DNA of 64,000 bases. Source: Nemertoderma westbladi. Lineage: Eukaryota > Xenacoelomorpha > Nemertodermatida > Nemertodermatidae. Below the pieces are notes generated by a model. That model did not search any database. It worked only from the letters and a program-made list of their open reading frames with translations, and was not told the DNA's origin. Positions 1 through 9,568 of this stretch are shown here, in pieces; the stretch's first letter is position 1, and each line of letters starts with the position of its first letter. Location of the stretch: contig JAUCBJ010002440.1 of the NCBI GenBank assembly GCA_032718475.1, forward strand, positions 1 to 64,000, in the 5' to 3' direction. The translations under genes and the position numbers were made by a program.

Positions 1-1370
1 GATACAGTTTATAGTCCACTTAACTTATATACTATAAGTTGTAGACGATACAGTTTATAGTCCACTTAACTTATATACGGTTTTTGACTTATCTACGGTT
101 TTTGACTTATATACGGTTTTTGACTTATATACGGTTTTCAACTTCCCCTTAAGAGAGTCATATTTACTCCCGCTGTTTACCCGTGCTTCAATGAATTTCT
201 TCAACGTGACATTCAGAGCACTGGACAGAAATCACCTATCAACTTGTATGCAAATCTAATAGCAGGCAGCCCCTAACTTGTATACGATACATTTTATAGT
301 CCAAATAACTTATATACGGTTATTGACTTATATACGTTTTTTAACTTCCCCTTAAGAGAGTCTTAGTTATTCCTTCTCTTTACCCGTGCTTCAATGAATT
401 TCTTCAACATGACATTCAGAGCACTGGGCAGAAATCACCTATATCATCTTGTACGCAAATCTGATATCAAGTAGCCCCTAACTTGTAGACGATACAGTTT
501 ATAGTCCACTTAACTTATATACTATAAGTTGTAGACGATACAGTTTATAGTCCACTTAACTTATATACGGTTTTTGACTTATATACGTTTTTTTTACTTC
601 TAGACGGTTTTTAACTTCCCCATAACAGAGTCATAGTTACTCACGCCGTTTACCCGCGCTTCAATGAATTTCTTCAATGTGACATTCAGAGCACCTTGCA
701 GAAATCACCTATCAACTTGTACGCAAATCCGATAGCAGGTAGCCCCTAACTTGTAGACGATACATTTTACAGTCCACTTAACTTATATACGGTTTTTGAC
801 TTATATACGGTTTTTGATTCCCCTTAAGCGAGTCATAGTTACTCCCGCTGTTTACCCGCGCTTCAATGAATTTCTTCAACGTGACATTCAGAGCACTGGG
901 TAGAAATCACCTATCAACTTGTATGCAAATCTGATAGCAGGTAGCCCCTAACTTGTAGACGATAAATTCTACAGTCCACTCAACTTATATACGGTTTTTG
1001 ACTTATATACGTTTTTTTACTTCTAGACGGTTTTTAACTTCCCCTTAAGAGAGTTATAGTTACTGACACTGTTTACCCGCGCTTCAATGAATTTCTTCAA
1101 CGTGACATTCAGAGCACTGGGCAGAAATCACCTATCAACTTTTACGCAAATCTGATAGCAGATAGCCCCTAACTTGTATACGATACATTTTACAGTCCAC
1201 TTAAAACAACATATATACGGTTTTTGACTTATATTATACGTTTTTTTTACTTCTAGACGGTTTTTAACTTCCCCTTAAGAGAGTCATAGTTACTCCCGCC
1301 ATTTACCCGCGCTTCAATGAATTTCTTCAATTCAGAGCACCTTGCAGAAATCACCTATCAACTTGTACGC
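1..1370. repeat. Satellite array, block 1
   Basis: Tandem satellite monomers continuing from beyond the left edge. Each monomer has a conserved core (landmarks cttaagagagtcatagttac, gcttcaatgaatttcttcaa, agaaatcacctatcaacttg, tagcccctaacttgtagacg) and a linker made of one to four copies of acttatatacggtttttg-like subrepeats. The core landmark gcttcaatgaa recurs at about 187, 388, 658, 868, 1080 and 1312, so monomers are about 200-270 bp. The last monomer lacks 7 bp (cgtgaca) near 1331, just before the LINE copy. No gene is seen; open frames here are chance readings of the repeat. Confidence 0.95.
1361..1370. other. LINE copy 1 target-site duplication, left
   Basis: acttgtacgc immediately precedes the LINE and is repeated at 2626-2635 immediately after its TAG tail. 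The undisturbed satellite contains this string once per monomer, followed by aaatc. Confidence 0.9.
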
Positions 1371-2625
1371 CATGGACCATGGGTACAACCATGGAGCCCA
1401 TTTTGGCACTTAGAAGGATAATTGAAGAATTATCAAAAAAGAAAGACAGGCATCTGGCTGTTATCTTTGTTGACTTCTTCAAGGCCTTTGATTCAGTCTC
1501 TCGGTCACGTATGTTCAGCATACTTTCATTATATGGGATTCCTGATGAAATTATTGCAGCAATCAGATCAGTATACGATGGTTCGACAACATTTGTGTCT
1601 ACTGTTGATGGTGACACAGAACCATTTGAAGTGTTATGGGGCGTCCTCCAAGGAGACACACTTGCACCATTCTTGTTCATTATTGTGGTTGACTATGTTC
1701 TACGCATGTCCTGAGATCATCATAATGATGATGGGGTGATGATAACTCCACCTACTGGCTCCAGAAGTCGAGGAAATCCTGCCAAGTACCTAACTGATCT
1801 AGACTTTGCTGATGACTTAGGAGTACTCTCAGAATCATTAGAGGGAGCCCAACGGCTCCTCAGCTCATTAGAACATGCTGCTTCTAGTGTTGGTCTTTTT
1901 ATTAACTCCAGAAAGACCAAAATTCTGACAGTTAACTTTGAAAGTCCCCAGCAAGTCTCTGATCGGATGAGAATAAGCTCAAAGGATGGTATGCTTGAGC
2001 ATGTGGACGACTTCTGTTACCTGGGATCATGGATCCGGAAGTCAGGTGAGGACCTTCGAATACGTAAGGGAAAGGCATGGGCAGCCTTGAATAGGCTTTC
2101 CAGGATTTGGAAGTCACCTAGAATTAATCGGAAACTTAAGGTCCGATTATTTAGAGCAGCAGTAGTTCCAGTACTCCTCTACGGGAGGCCATGCTGGGCT
2201 CTAACTGCTGAGGACACCAAATCTCGGGATGGCACATTCACAAGAATGCTACGCCGGGTTCATTGTGTCAAGTACAATGCACACATCTCCAACCAGACAC
2301 TATATAACATTGGAGGTGTCTCATTGGTTCCCCGAAGCTTGACACTAGAACAAAATCGCCTCTGCTTTGCAGGACATTGCTTTCGCCGTGAGGACCAGCC
2401 AGTGCATAATCTTGTACTTTGGCAGCCTTATGGAGTGAATAAGCATGGTGGACAGCCCATGACTTTCTTGAGACGCATCTTAAAGGACACTGGCCTTAAA
2501 GATACGGATGATCTAGCAAATGTCATGGGGGATAGGGAGTTGTGGCGGTGCAATTTTGTTGACAAGCCGGCACAGCATTCTTAAAAATGCAGCTGCAATG
2601 CAGCATGCCGATCCTAGTAGTAGTA
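1371..2625 (+). mobile_element. LINE (non-LTR retrotransposon) copy 1, 5'-truncated
   Basis: A 1255-bp element body begins at catggaccatgg and ends in a short (TAG)n tail after the ORF stop. It is flanked on both sides by acttgtacgc (1361-1370 and 2626-2635), a target-site duplication made of satellite sequence. The element starts inside the reverse transcriptase domain, so the APE endonuclease and 5' region are absent, which is typical of truncated target-primed reverse transcription. Two other copies of identical length lie at 18157 and 23228. Confidence 0.93.
1379..2584 (+). pseudogene. LINE reverse transcriptase ORF, copy 1 (nonsense-disrupted)
   Basis: The frame encodes the C-terminal part of a LINE ORF2 protein: reverse transcriptase palm motifs A (FVDFFKAFD), B (GVLQGD) and C (FADD), then YLGS and a long C-terminal region. 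It starts at the ATG beginning MGTTMEP, 8 bases inside the element. Compared with copies 2 and 3, one substitution turns a TTA leucine codon into TGA at 1712-1714, between motifs B and C, so no functional product is expected. The frame is open again to the stop at 2582-2584. Copy 1 also has Arg where the others have Leu near 2224. The satellite ATG upstream is out of frame because of the 7-bp deletion near 1331. The LINE clade is uncertain; the C-terminal GH-R and DR-WR pattern recalls RTE/CR1-like proteins. Confidence 0.9.
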
Positions 2626-2635
2626 ACTTGTACGC
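2626..2635. other. LINE copy 1 target-site duplication, right
   Basis: Second copy of acttgtacgc, followed by the normal continuation of the satellite core (aaatccgatagcagg). The preceding a is shared with the tail, so the duplication could be counted as 11 bp. Confidence 0.9.
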
Positions 2636-4027
2636 AAATCCGATAGCAGGTAGCCCATAACTTGTAGATGATACATTTTACAGTCCACTTAACTTATATA
2701 CGGTTTTTGACTTATATACGGTTTTTGACTTCCCCTTAAGCGAGTCATAGTTACTCCCGCAGTTTACCCGTGCTTCAATGAATTTCTTCAACGTGACATT
2801 CAGAGCACTGGGCAGAAATCACCTATCAACTTGTTCGCAAATCTGATTGCAGGTAGCCCCTAAATTGTATACGATACATTTTAAGCCCCTAAATTGTATA
2901 CGATACATTTTACAGTCCACTTAACTTATATACGGTTTTTGACTTATATACGTTTTTTTTACTTCTAGACGGTTTTTAAATTCCCCTTAAGAGAGTCATA
3001 GTTACTCCCACTGTTTACCCGTGCTTCAATGAATTTCTTCAACGTGACATTCAGAGCACTGGGCAGAAATCACCTATCAACTTGTACGCAAATCTGATAG
3101 CAAGTAGCCCCTAACTTGTAGACGATACAGTTTATAGTCCACTTAACTTATATGCGGTTTTTGACTTATATACGATTTTTGACTTATATACGGTTTAAAA
3201 CTTCCCCTTAAGAGAGTCATAGTTACTCCCGCTGTTTACCCGTGCTTCAATGAATTTCTTCAACATGACATTCAGAGCACTGGGCAGAAATCACCTATCA
3301 ACTTTTACGCAAATCTGATAGCAGGTAGCCCCTAACTTGTAGACGATAAATTTTACAGTCCACTCAACTTATATACGGTTTTTGACTTATATACGTTTTT
3401 TTTACTTCTAGACGGTTTTTAACTTCCCCTTAAGAGAGTTATAGTTACTCACACTGTTTACCCGCGCTTCAATGAATTTCTTCAACGTGACATTCAGAGC
3501 ACTGGACAGAAATCACCTATCAACTTGTATGCAAATCGAATAGCAGACAGCCCCTAACTTGTATACGATAAATTTTGCAGTCCAAATAACTTATATACGG
3601 TTATTGACTTAAATACGGTTTTTAACTTCCCCTTAAGAGAGTCTTAGTTATTCCTTCTCTTTACACGTGCTTCAATGAATTTCTTCAACATGACATTCAG
3701 AGCACTGGGCAGAAATCACCTATCATCTTGTATGCAAATTTGATAGCAAGTAGCCCCTAACTTGTAGACGATACAGTTTATAGTCCACTTAACTTATATA
3801 CTATAAGTTGTAGACGATACAGTTTATAGTCCACTTAACTTATATACGGTTTTTGACTTATATACGGTTTTTGACTTACGGTTTTTGACTTTTAAGAGAG
3901 TCATAGTTACTCCCGCTGTTTACCCGTGCTTCAATGAATTTCTTCAACGTGACATTCAGAGCACTGGGCAGAAATCACCTATCAACTTTTACGCCAATCT
4001 GATAGCAGATAGCCCTTAACTTGTATA

Positions 4028-4032
4028 CGATA
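4028..4032. other. BEL-1 target-site duplication, left
   Basis: cgata ends the left satellite flank, read as ttgtatacgata. It is repeated at 11894-11898, where the satellite continues cattttacagtcctac. Joined, the flanks match the uninterrupted satellite at 20804-20835. Confidence 0.93.
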
Positions 4033-4565
4033 TGTTAGCTTATCCAATTCCGCTAACACAAACCCATAGAGTGAGCCATAAATCAATATTGGGAGCACGA
4101 GGTTGATTACCAATATCAACCTCGTGTTACCCCAATAAAGTGGGAAGGGAAGGAGAAACACACAATAGAGGTCAGGGGCCAAACCCCTAACCGAGAGAGA
4201 ACACAGGGAGTGAAGGGAAACACTCCAAAGGGTGCCAACAGGGGTATCAACCAATCAGAGAGGGGAAAGGCATCGATTAGGTACAGCAATAAGGCCACCG
4301 TGCAATATAACCAGTTACCAGTAATCATACCAGTTAGTTATCCCAGTATTGTATTGGTGCTAGTTAAGTTAGATAGTTTAGCTAGGGAAGGACCGGGACT
4401 TTAGTTACCGTATCCCGCCTTCCGTGTACAACAACCTATATCTATATCTTATTAGACTGATCATTATATACACCGAACATCAGAACTCATTTTACCCTTT
4501 ACACACGGCGGGGACGCGTGAACTAAACATCGGATAAATCGGGATCCCTCCTGGATCCCGTCACA
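4033..4565 (+). repeat. BEL-1 5' LTR
   Basis: This 533-bp direct repeat of 11361-11893 starts TGTTAGC and ends CCCGTCACA. The first 24 bases hold a 7-bp inverted repeat (tgttagc / gctaaca). A strong hairpin at 4088-4136 overlaps AATAAA at 4134-4139, a likely polyadenylation signal. A TATA-like run (cctatatctatatctt) lies near 4435. Differences from the 3' LTR seen by eye: T/G near 4083, G/A and C/T near 4275-4285, and T/C near 4335. Confidence 0.95.
4088..4136 (+). promoter_or_regulatory. LTR stem-loop next to AATAAA
   Basis: A perfect 12-bp stem (cacgaggttgat 4096-4107, atcaacctcgtg 4115-4126) has a 7-nt loop. An outer stem attggg/cccaat (4088-4093, 4131-4136) lies across short bulges. AATAAA begins at 4134, so the structure sits on the putative polyadenylation signal. 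The same structure is in the 3' LTR at 11416-11464. Confidence 0.75.
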
Positions 4566-4634
4566 GTAACTAAATCCGTGCTGCTGCCCTGGATAAACTC
4601 AATAACCACCAGCCACCAATCACCAAAGACGAAG

Positions 4635-6149
4635 ATGAGTCGAGAGAAAGGAACGACACCGCCGCGGACCCCGGACGACGATCTAACGATCCGCGAGGCC
4701 ACGGCGAGACGATACGAACCCACGACGCCGGTCGATGCTACGTCGACCACGTCGATAACGAGCAACCCGGCGAACCAAGATGTGGGGGGTCGTCTACAGC
4801 GAGAGAGCGAGTCGAGTAGAGGAGAGAGCGAGACGGGGGAGGAGGAAGACGAGTCGACGTGGAGCGAGGGTCGACGTACCGATGTCACCGGTCAGCCACA
4901 GACCTAGGGCGACGGACGGCCCACCGGAACGGCAACGGTGGGGCCGCCGGTACGACGTCGGACCCGGAGAGATGGAAGGGAGGTCGGCGACGAGGATGTC
5001 GGGGTTTCTGATCGACTTCGACGAGCCTACGCCGCGACCCGGGAACAACTGAAGGAAGCTAGAGGAGGGGTTGAGATAGACCAGGTGAAGTTGAGGAGAC
5101 GACTAGGTGAGTCGAACAGATACTTTGATTACCTAGTGCGTTCTGGCCAGGGAGAACTAGCCAGCGAGAGAGCGAGAGGGGTTGCCATCGAACTGTTTGG
5201 GCTATGGGAACGTAGGGGTATGGGGCCTGGTGTAGTGTACATAGGGCCATACTTAGTCGATGCCAGGGAAGTTAAGTTAGTGGGTTGGGCGGGACCGCAC
5301 GAGGGCGAATCCGAGGTTAGCTCCGAGGATTCGGTCTCGTCGGTCAGCGAGGACCCCGGAAAGCGGGGGAAAGTTAGTAGGACGGAGGGGCGGCGGGAGT
5401 CCGTCGCAACCTATAAGTCTGCTACATCCTCCGCAAAAGAAAGACGGGTGCGAGAGAGTGAACGCATGGCATATAAATTAAAAATGGAAGAATTAGAGTG
5501 GCGACTGAGGGGAAGGAAGGAGCGAGAGAGTGAGCGTGAGGCAAGAGAACAGAGCGTGCGGTACACTTACAGTACGTACAGCAACCGTACGGGCGAGGGG
5601 GGTAGTAGTAGTGCATTAAGAAATATTGGTATTAATAGTACCGTAGTAAATAACCCTAATCCCTTTATTACAGGAAATATTTTACCCGGTAGTAGTAATT
5701 TAAGTTTAAATTCAAATAATAATATTAATTCAAATATTCAGAATAATCAAAATAATTCAAATAATTCGAATAGCAATTTAAATTTTGAAAATAATAATAA
5801 TTCTAACTTAAATAATTTAAATAATAATCCCGTTTCAAATTCTAATAATTTAATTGATTTAACAAATAATATTGGGAATGGTGCTATTAATGTGAACGCG
5901 TCAGACGTGTATAGCCCGGCAGACGGCGGCCTGGTAGGCCACGTAGTTAGTAGGCAGGAAGTGGCGCGGTTGAGCCAACCCGAGGTGGGCCTGGTAGGCC
6001 ACGCAGTAGTAGAGAGAGAGGCGGGGGTGAATAGACCCGGCCGCAGTAGAGACAGTGTGTCGACTAGAGAGGGGTGTAGAGACGAAGTAAGAGATATTGA
6101 AGTTAGATGTGGCGGGTGGGGGGGGGGCTACGGGCGCCCCACCACATGA
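4635..6149 (+). pseudogene. BEL-1 gag, N-terminal part (in-frame stop, then frameshift)
   Basis: The frame opens at ATG 4635 and is interrupted by one TAG at 4905-4907. It continues to near 6120, where a G-tract with 10 G instead of the 9 found in its two sister repeats shifts the frame; the zero frame then ends at 6149. The product is charged and low in complexity: an acidic/Ser-Arg segment, a basic helical segment (codons about 4990-5270), a Lys/Arg/Glu-rich stretch and, at about 5600-5890, a strongly asparagine-rich tract in AT-rich sequence. GLVGH motifs at about 5929 and 5989 form a short duplication. It is called gag from its position between the 5' LTR and the capsid/protease frame; no enzyme motif is seen. 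The stops could be inactivating or, less likely, suppressible. Confidence 0.7.
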
Positions 6150-6430
6150 GATTAGCGGCGAGAGAGGGGGGGCAGAGAACGCCCCACAAGAGGGGTGTAG
6201 AAGTGTAGTAAGAGGTAGTGAAGTTAGAAGTGGCGGGTGGGGGGGGGCTACGGGCGCCCCACCACAGAAGATTAGTGGCGAGAGAAAGGGGGTAGAGAGT
6301 GTCCGACACGAGGGACGCAGAAGTGTAGTAAGAGATAGTGAAGTTAGAAGTGGCGGGTGGGGGGGGGCTACGGGCGCCCCACCACGAGAGATTAGTAGCG
6401 AGAGAGGGGGGGCAGAGAGTGTCCCACAGG
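6070..6430 (+). repeat. Three 120-bp coding repeats with long G-tracts in BEL-1 gag
   Basis: G-tracts at about 6117, 6238 and 6358 lie in the same context (ggcgggt, then G9-10, then ctacgggcgccccaccac). The spacing is 121 and 120 bp because the first tract has one extra G. The repeat encodes WGGATGAPP and surrounding Arg/Ser/Glu residues. Confidence 0.85.
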
Positions 6431-6891
6431 CGTCGGCGGATAATGCGCGGGCCGAATTAGGTAAACCGCAACACCCGGCGACGGAGAGTAATAGGGGGAT
6501 TGCGAGTATCCCCAGCGGCGTGCGATCGAGCAGAGAGAGACAGGTTGGCGTCGCGAGAGGGCGGGCGACGGAACGTCGAGCCCAGTCAGAAGAGAGAAGA
6601 TTAGTAGAGTTTAATAGAGAGGTCGAAGATAGAAGAAGATTAGCAGAGTTTAACCGAGAGGTCGAAGAGAGAAGAAAGGAAGATAATAGAAGAGTCGTTG
6701 CTAGGAGCAACCGGAGAGCGAGGACGGATAGCGAGCCGTCGATAGTAGAGATGGAGGTAGGGAGTCAGTGGGGTCGAACTTCGGGAGATTGCCGTCGCCC
6801 CGGAGAAACGCACCGCACACCAGGAGAGCGGTACAGGACGTACCGATACGAAGACGAGAGCAGGATAGGGGATCGAAGAGAAGCTTCCTGA
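6097..6891 (+). pseudogene. BEL-1 gag, middle part (repeat-containing, Arg/Glu-rich)
   Basis: This frame continues the upstream gag after the G-tract shift near 6120. It carries three tandem repeats of about 120 bp (6070-6430), each with the peptide WGGATGAPP and a run of 9-10 G. It then becomes a basic/acidic, probably coiled, segment containing two near-identical RLxEFNREVE units (about 6600-6670). It ends at TGA 6889-6891. The 84 bases that follow are open in the same frame and lead directly into the capsid-protease frame at 6976, so a single nonsense codon separates the two. No recognised domain; assignment to gag is by position. Confidence 0.65.
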
Positions 6892-6975
6892 CGGGATGTA
6901 GCTGCCGATCGAGAGTACGGTAGTCGCGGGGAGATTCGAGATTCGCGAAGAATAAACTTCGATTCGGAAGGGCAC

Positions 6976-9177
6976 ATGCAGACTGCAGGACATACTGTAG
7001 GCCTTACTGCACATACTATTATAGGCCATGCTGGGAGAGATAGAGTAGGCGATAGGGTAGCGCGGACGACGGGATTAAACCCGGAAGTCGCGGAGTACAT
7101 ACCGGTAGGTAGGCAAGAAGTGAATAGGCCTATATCGGTACCGGTACAGCAGCATGACTATAATTTCCAGGGACACAACATATATCCAGGGGAGGGGGGA
7201 TTTATTGCAGATAGATGTATGGGCCCCAATATATTAACATCAACCCCAGTACCAAACATACCGGTGGGAGGGGGACAGGGTGACATTCCCCCATCACAAT
7301 ATCAACAATATACCCCAATAGGAGCAAGAACATCGAACCCCTTGGACGAGAATAGGTCGTGCGACACAGAAATATGGAGGGGGCCGTTACCCCCAATGAT
7401 ATATCCGACGCAACAAATTAAATCAACAACAGATAGGACGGACGGACCGCACCCAATAGGGGAGTCTATACAACATCCATCGAACCCATTAGAAGCGCAA
7501 GCGATGGGAATGGCCACATTGATCGATGCGTTAAAAACTAGGATCGAGTTACCACCTGTGGAACCATTTAAATTCGATGGGAGTAGGCCGGAAGAATATC
7601 TACAGTTTCGGCGCATGTATAGTAACGAAATATTAAGTAAGAACTTGACGCAGGCGGAGTGCCTAAAATATCTGCAAGTATATACTGGAGGCCCAGCATA
7701 CGACATCGTGAGGCAATACCAGGGCATCGAGGGCGGCTTCACGACAGCATGGCGGGCGCTAGATAGGGAATACGGGCACCCGGCCAAGATCATCCGGCAA
7801 ACCCTGAGAGGCATAACATCGGGTGGCCTACAGGACAATCCCGTTAGCATAAGGACCTTTGCAAACAAGGTCGAGAAGGCGTTAATCGTACTGAAGACGC
7901 TAGACGCACCATACGAACTCAACGCGTCTAACAACATCACCACGATAGCGCAGGCACTGCCGATCTGGTTACGAAGGAAGTGGAGGAAGATAGCCTTCTC
8001 CACACGGGAGAAGAAGGGTGCGGAACCGGGCTTAGAAGAGATGTCGAGCTTCCTCAACTACGAGGCCGAATTAATAACAGACCCAGTCTATAGCGAGGAT
8101 AGTTTGGGGACAAGCCATAAACCCGAACACGATCCTGCAGATCCATTCTCGGGAGTGGGACAGTCACTACCACATGCGGCCACACAGGGGACTGCTAGTC
8201 CACAGTTAGCTGGTAGTAGGGCCACACCGTGGCAGGGACAGAAAGAAAATAACACCATAAATAAACACAATCCCAATGTACCCAGTAGGCCGAATACAGA
8301 CAACCAAAAGACTAAATCGGTACATATAAACCTAGGCGCGATACGTGAGGGACTATACAGGGAACGCTATGATCCAGGATTCGAATGTCAATTACATCGG
8401 GATGGAACACATAAGACCAGGAGTTGTAAGCACTGGCAAGCGTTGCCCAAACAAGATCGTATAGCCTACACAGACGCGAACGGACTATGTCATCGATGTG
8501 TGGTAGAAGGACACAGATCCGGAGAGTGTAGAGAGACAGCAGTTAGAGAGTCCGAGACTGGAGGCCAGGCAATGGCCACAAGCACGACAGAAGAGGAGAA
8601 GAAGAGAAAAGTACTACTCGGGGTAGTACCAGTAAAGATATCAGGAGAGGGCGGTCGATCAGTAACGACATTAATGCTGGTCGACAGCGGAGCAGCCTTC
8701 ACGCTGGTGGAGAACTGGGTGGCCGAAGAGATAGGGCTAAAGACGAGGCCGAACAGAATGGCGGTAACTACCGTCTCGAGTAAAGATGAGGTCCTGGAGA
8801 CGAGGACGGGGCGGTGCAGGATAGCAGCGATTGCACCGGGATGCGGCTATGGGGCGACGATCGACCCCATCCACGTCATCGAATCGATAAACATCAACGC
8901 CAGGCGACCAACCAACATTGAGGTCGAGCAGTATAGATTCCTGGACGGTATCGATTTCTCAATACCAAAGGTGGACGTTAGGAAGGTGTCCATTATAGTA
9001 GGAATGGACTGCCCGACGGCCCATGAGAGGATGAAGACGGTCTTCGGCGAAGACAGGCAGCGGGACCCGACGGCGATCCTCACGCCGTTCGGATGGACGC
9101 TTAGCGGTCCAGTTAAAATCAACATCCCATACTACTACTACTATGATCGGCATGCTGCATTGCAGCTGCATTTTTAA
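6976..9177 (+). CDS. BEL-1 Gag-protease polyprotein segment (capsid, zinc knuckle, aspartic protease)
   Basis: This 733-aa frame carries the recognisable BEL/Pao parts. Residues about 190-345 match the DUF1759-type gag region (FKFDGSRPEEYLQFRRMY). A cysteine/histidine region at 471-518 ends in a canonical CX2CX4HX4C knuckle (C505, C508, H513, C518). From about 560 an A17-type retroviral aspartic protease shows the catalytic DSG (D570-G572) and the later GMDCP and FGWTLSGPV segments. Gag packages the RNA and the protease would cut the polyprotein. The ATG at 6976 may not be the native start, because the frame is open back to the TGA at 6889. The element-derived protein ends near residue 718; the last residues to the stop at 9177 are read from the reversed LINE fragment. 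All of pol downstream of protease is missing. Confidence 0.88.
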   Translation: MQTAGHTVGLTAHTIIGHAGRDRVGDRVARTTGLNPEVAEYIPVGRQEVNRPISVPVQQHDYNFQGHNIYPGEGGFIADRCMGPNILTSTPVPNIPVGGGQGDIPPSQYQQYTPIGARTSNPLDENRSCDTEIWRGPLPPMIYPTQQIKSTTDRTDGPHPIGESIQHPSNPLEAQAMGMATLIDALKTRIELPPVEPFKFDGSRPEEYLQFRRMYSNEILSKNLTQAECLKYLQVYTGGPAYDIVRQYQGIEGGFTTAWRALDREYGHPAKIIRQTLRGITSGGLQDNPVSIRTFANKVEKALIVLKTLDAPYELNASNNITTIAQALPIWLRRKWRKIAFSTREKKGAEPGLEEMSSFLNYEAELITDPVYSEDSLGTSHKPEHDPADPFSGVGQSLPHAATQGTASPQLAGSRATPWQGQKENNTINKHNPNVPSRPNTDNQKTKSVHINLGAIREGLYRERYDPGFECQLHRDGTHKTRSCKHWQALPKQDRIAYTDANGLCHRCVVEGHRSGECRETAVRESETGGQAMATSTTEEEKKRKVLLGVVPVKISGEGGRSVTTLMLVDSGAAFTLVENWVAEEIGLKTRPNRMAVTTVSSKDEVLETRTGRCRIAAIAPGCGYGATIDPIHVIESININARRPTNIEVEQYRFLDGIDFSIPKVDVRKVSIIVGMDCPTAHERMKTVFGEDRQRDPTAILTPFGWTLSGPVKINIPYYYYYDRHAALQLHF

Positions 9178-9568
9178 GAATGCTGTGCCGGCTTGTCAAC
9201 AAAATTGCACCGCCACAACTCCCTATCACCCATGACATTTGCTAGATCATCCGCATCTTTAAGGCCAGTGTCCTTTAAGATGCGTCTCAAGAAAGTCATG
9301 GGCTGTCCACCATGCTTATTCACTCCATGAGGCTGCCAAAGTACAAGATTATGCACTGGCTGGTCCTCACGGCGAAAGCAATGTCCTGCAAAGCGGAGGC
9401 GATTTTGTTCTAGTGTCAAGCTTGGGGGAACCAATGAGACACCTCCAATGTTATATAGTGTCTGGTTGGAGATGTGTGCATTGTACTTGACACAATGAAC
9501 CCGGCGTAGCATTCTTGTGAATGTGCCATCCAGAGATTTGGTGTCCTCAGCAGTTAGAGCCCAGCATG
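9130..9568 (-). mobile_element. LINE fragment (same family) reversed inside BEL-1
   Basis: A 439-bp, severely 5'-truncated minus-strand copy of the same LINE family. Its TAG-repeat tail (tactactactactat) lies at the left and its truncated 5' end falls at ccagcatg (9561-9568). It matches the last third of the 1255-bp copies but is more diverged, with at least four amino-acid differences from the satellite-borne copies. No clear target duplication flanks it. Its tail abuts the truncated protease frame of BEL-1, and the sequence after it is 3' BEL-1 DNA. Confidence 0.92.
9174..9568 (-). pseudogene. LINE ORF2 C-terminal remnant
   Basis: The minus-strand reading frame encodes only the C-terminal region downstream of the reverse transcriptase palm (GHCFRRED, HGGQPMTFLRR, GDRELWR), ending at the same stop as the longer copies. 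The first ATG in the fragment is at 9512, but homologous coding sequence extends to 9568. No catalytic motif remains, so it is a dead remnant. Confidence 0.9.

Larger units (their letters stand above)
2626..4032. repeat. Satellite array, block 2
   Basis: The same satellite family resumes after the LINE. This stretch is paralogous to 19412-20818 at a constant offset of 16786 bp, including small landmarks such as the repeated taaattgtatacgatacatt near 2865-2910. The last five bases, cgata, are the left target duplication of BEL-1. No gene is seen. Confidence 0.95.

Noticed and set aside
1351-1680. Minus-strand frames opposite the LINE reverse transcriptase copies
   Set aside because: Antisense shadows of the real ORF, which has recognisable motifs on the plus strand.
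1-4032. CENP-B box in the satellite
   Set aside because: No monomer segment matches the conserved CENP-B box bases on either strand by eye; centromere identity stays inference.
4116-4404. Small frames within the BEL-1 LTRs (also at 11444-11732)
   Set aside because: LTRs are normally non-coding, and the frames overlap on both strands without motifs.
4566-4634. tRNA primer-binding site after the BEL-1 5' LTR
   Set aside because: The bases after the LTR (gtaactaaatccg) do not start with TGG, and no tRNA 3' end could be matched from memory with confidence.
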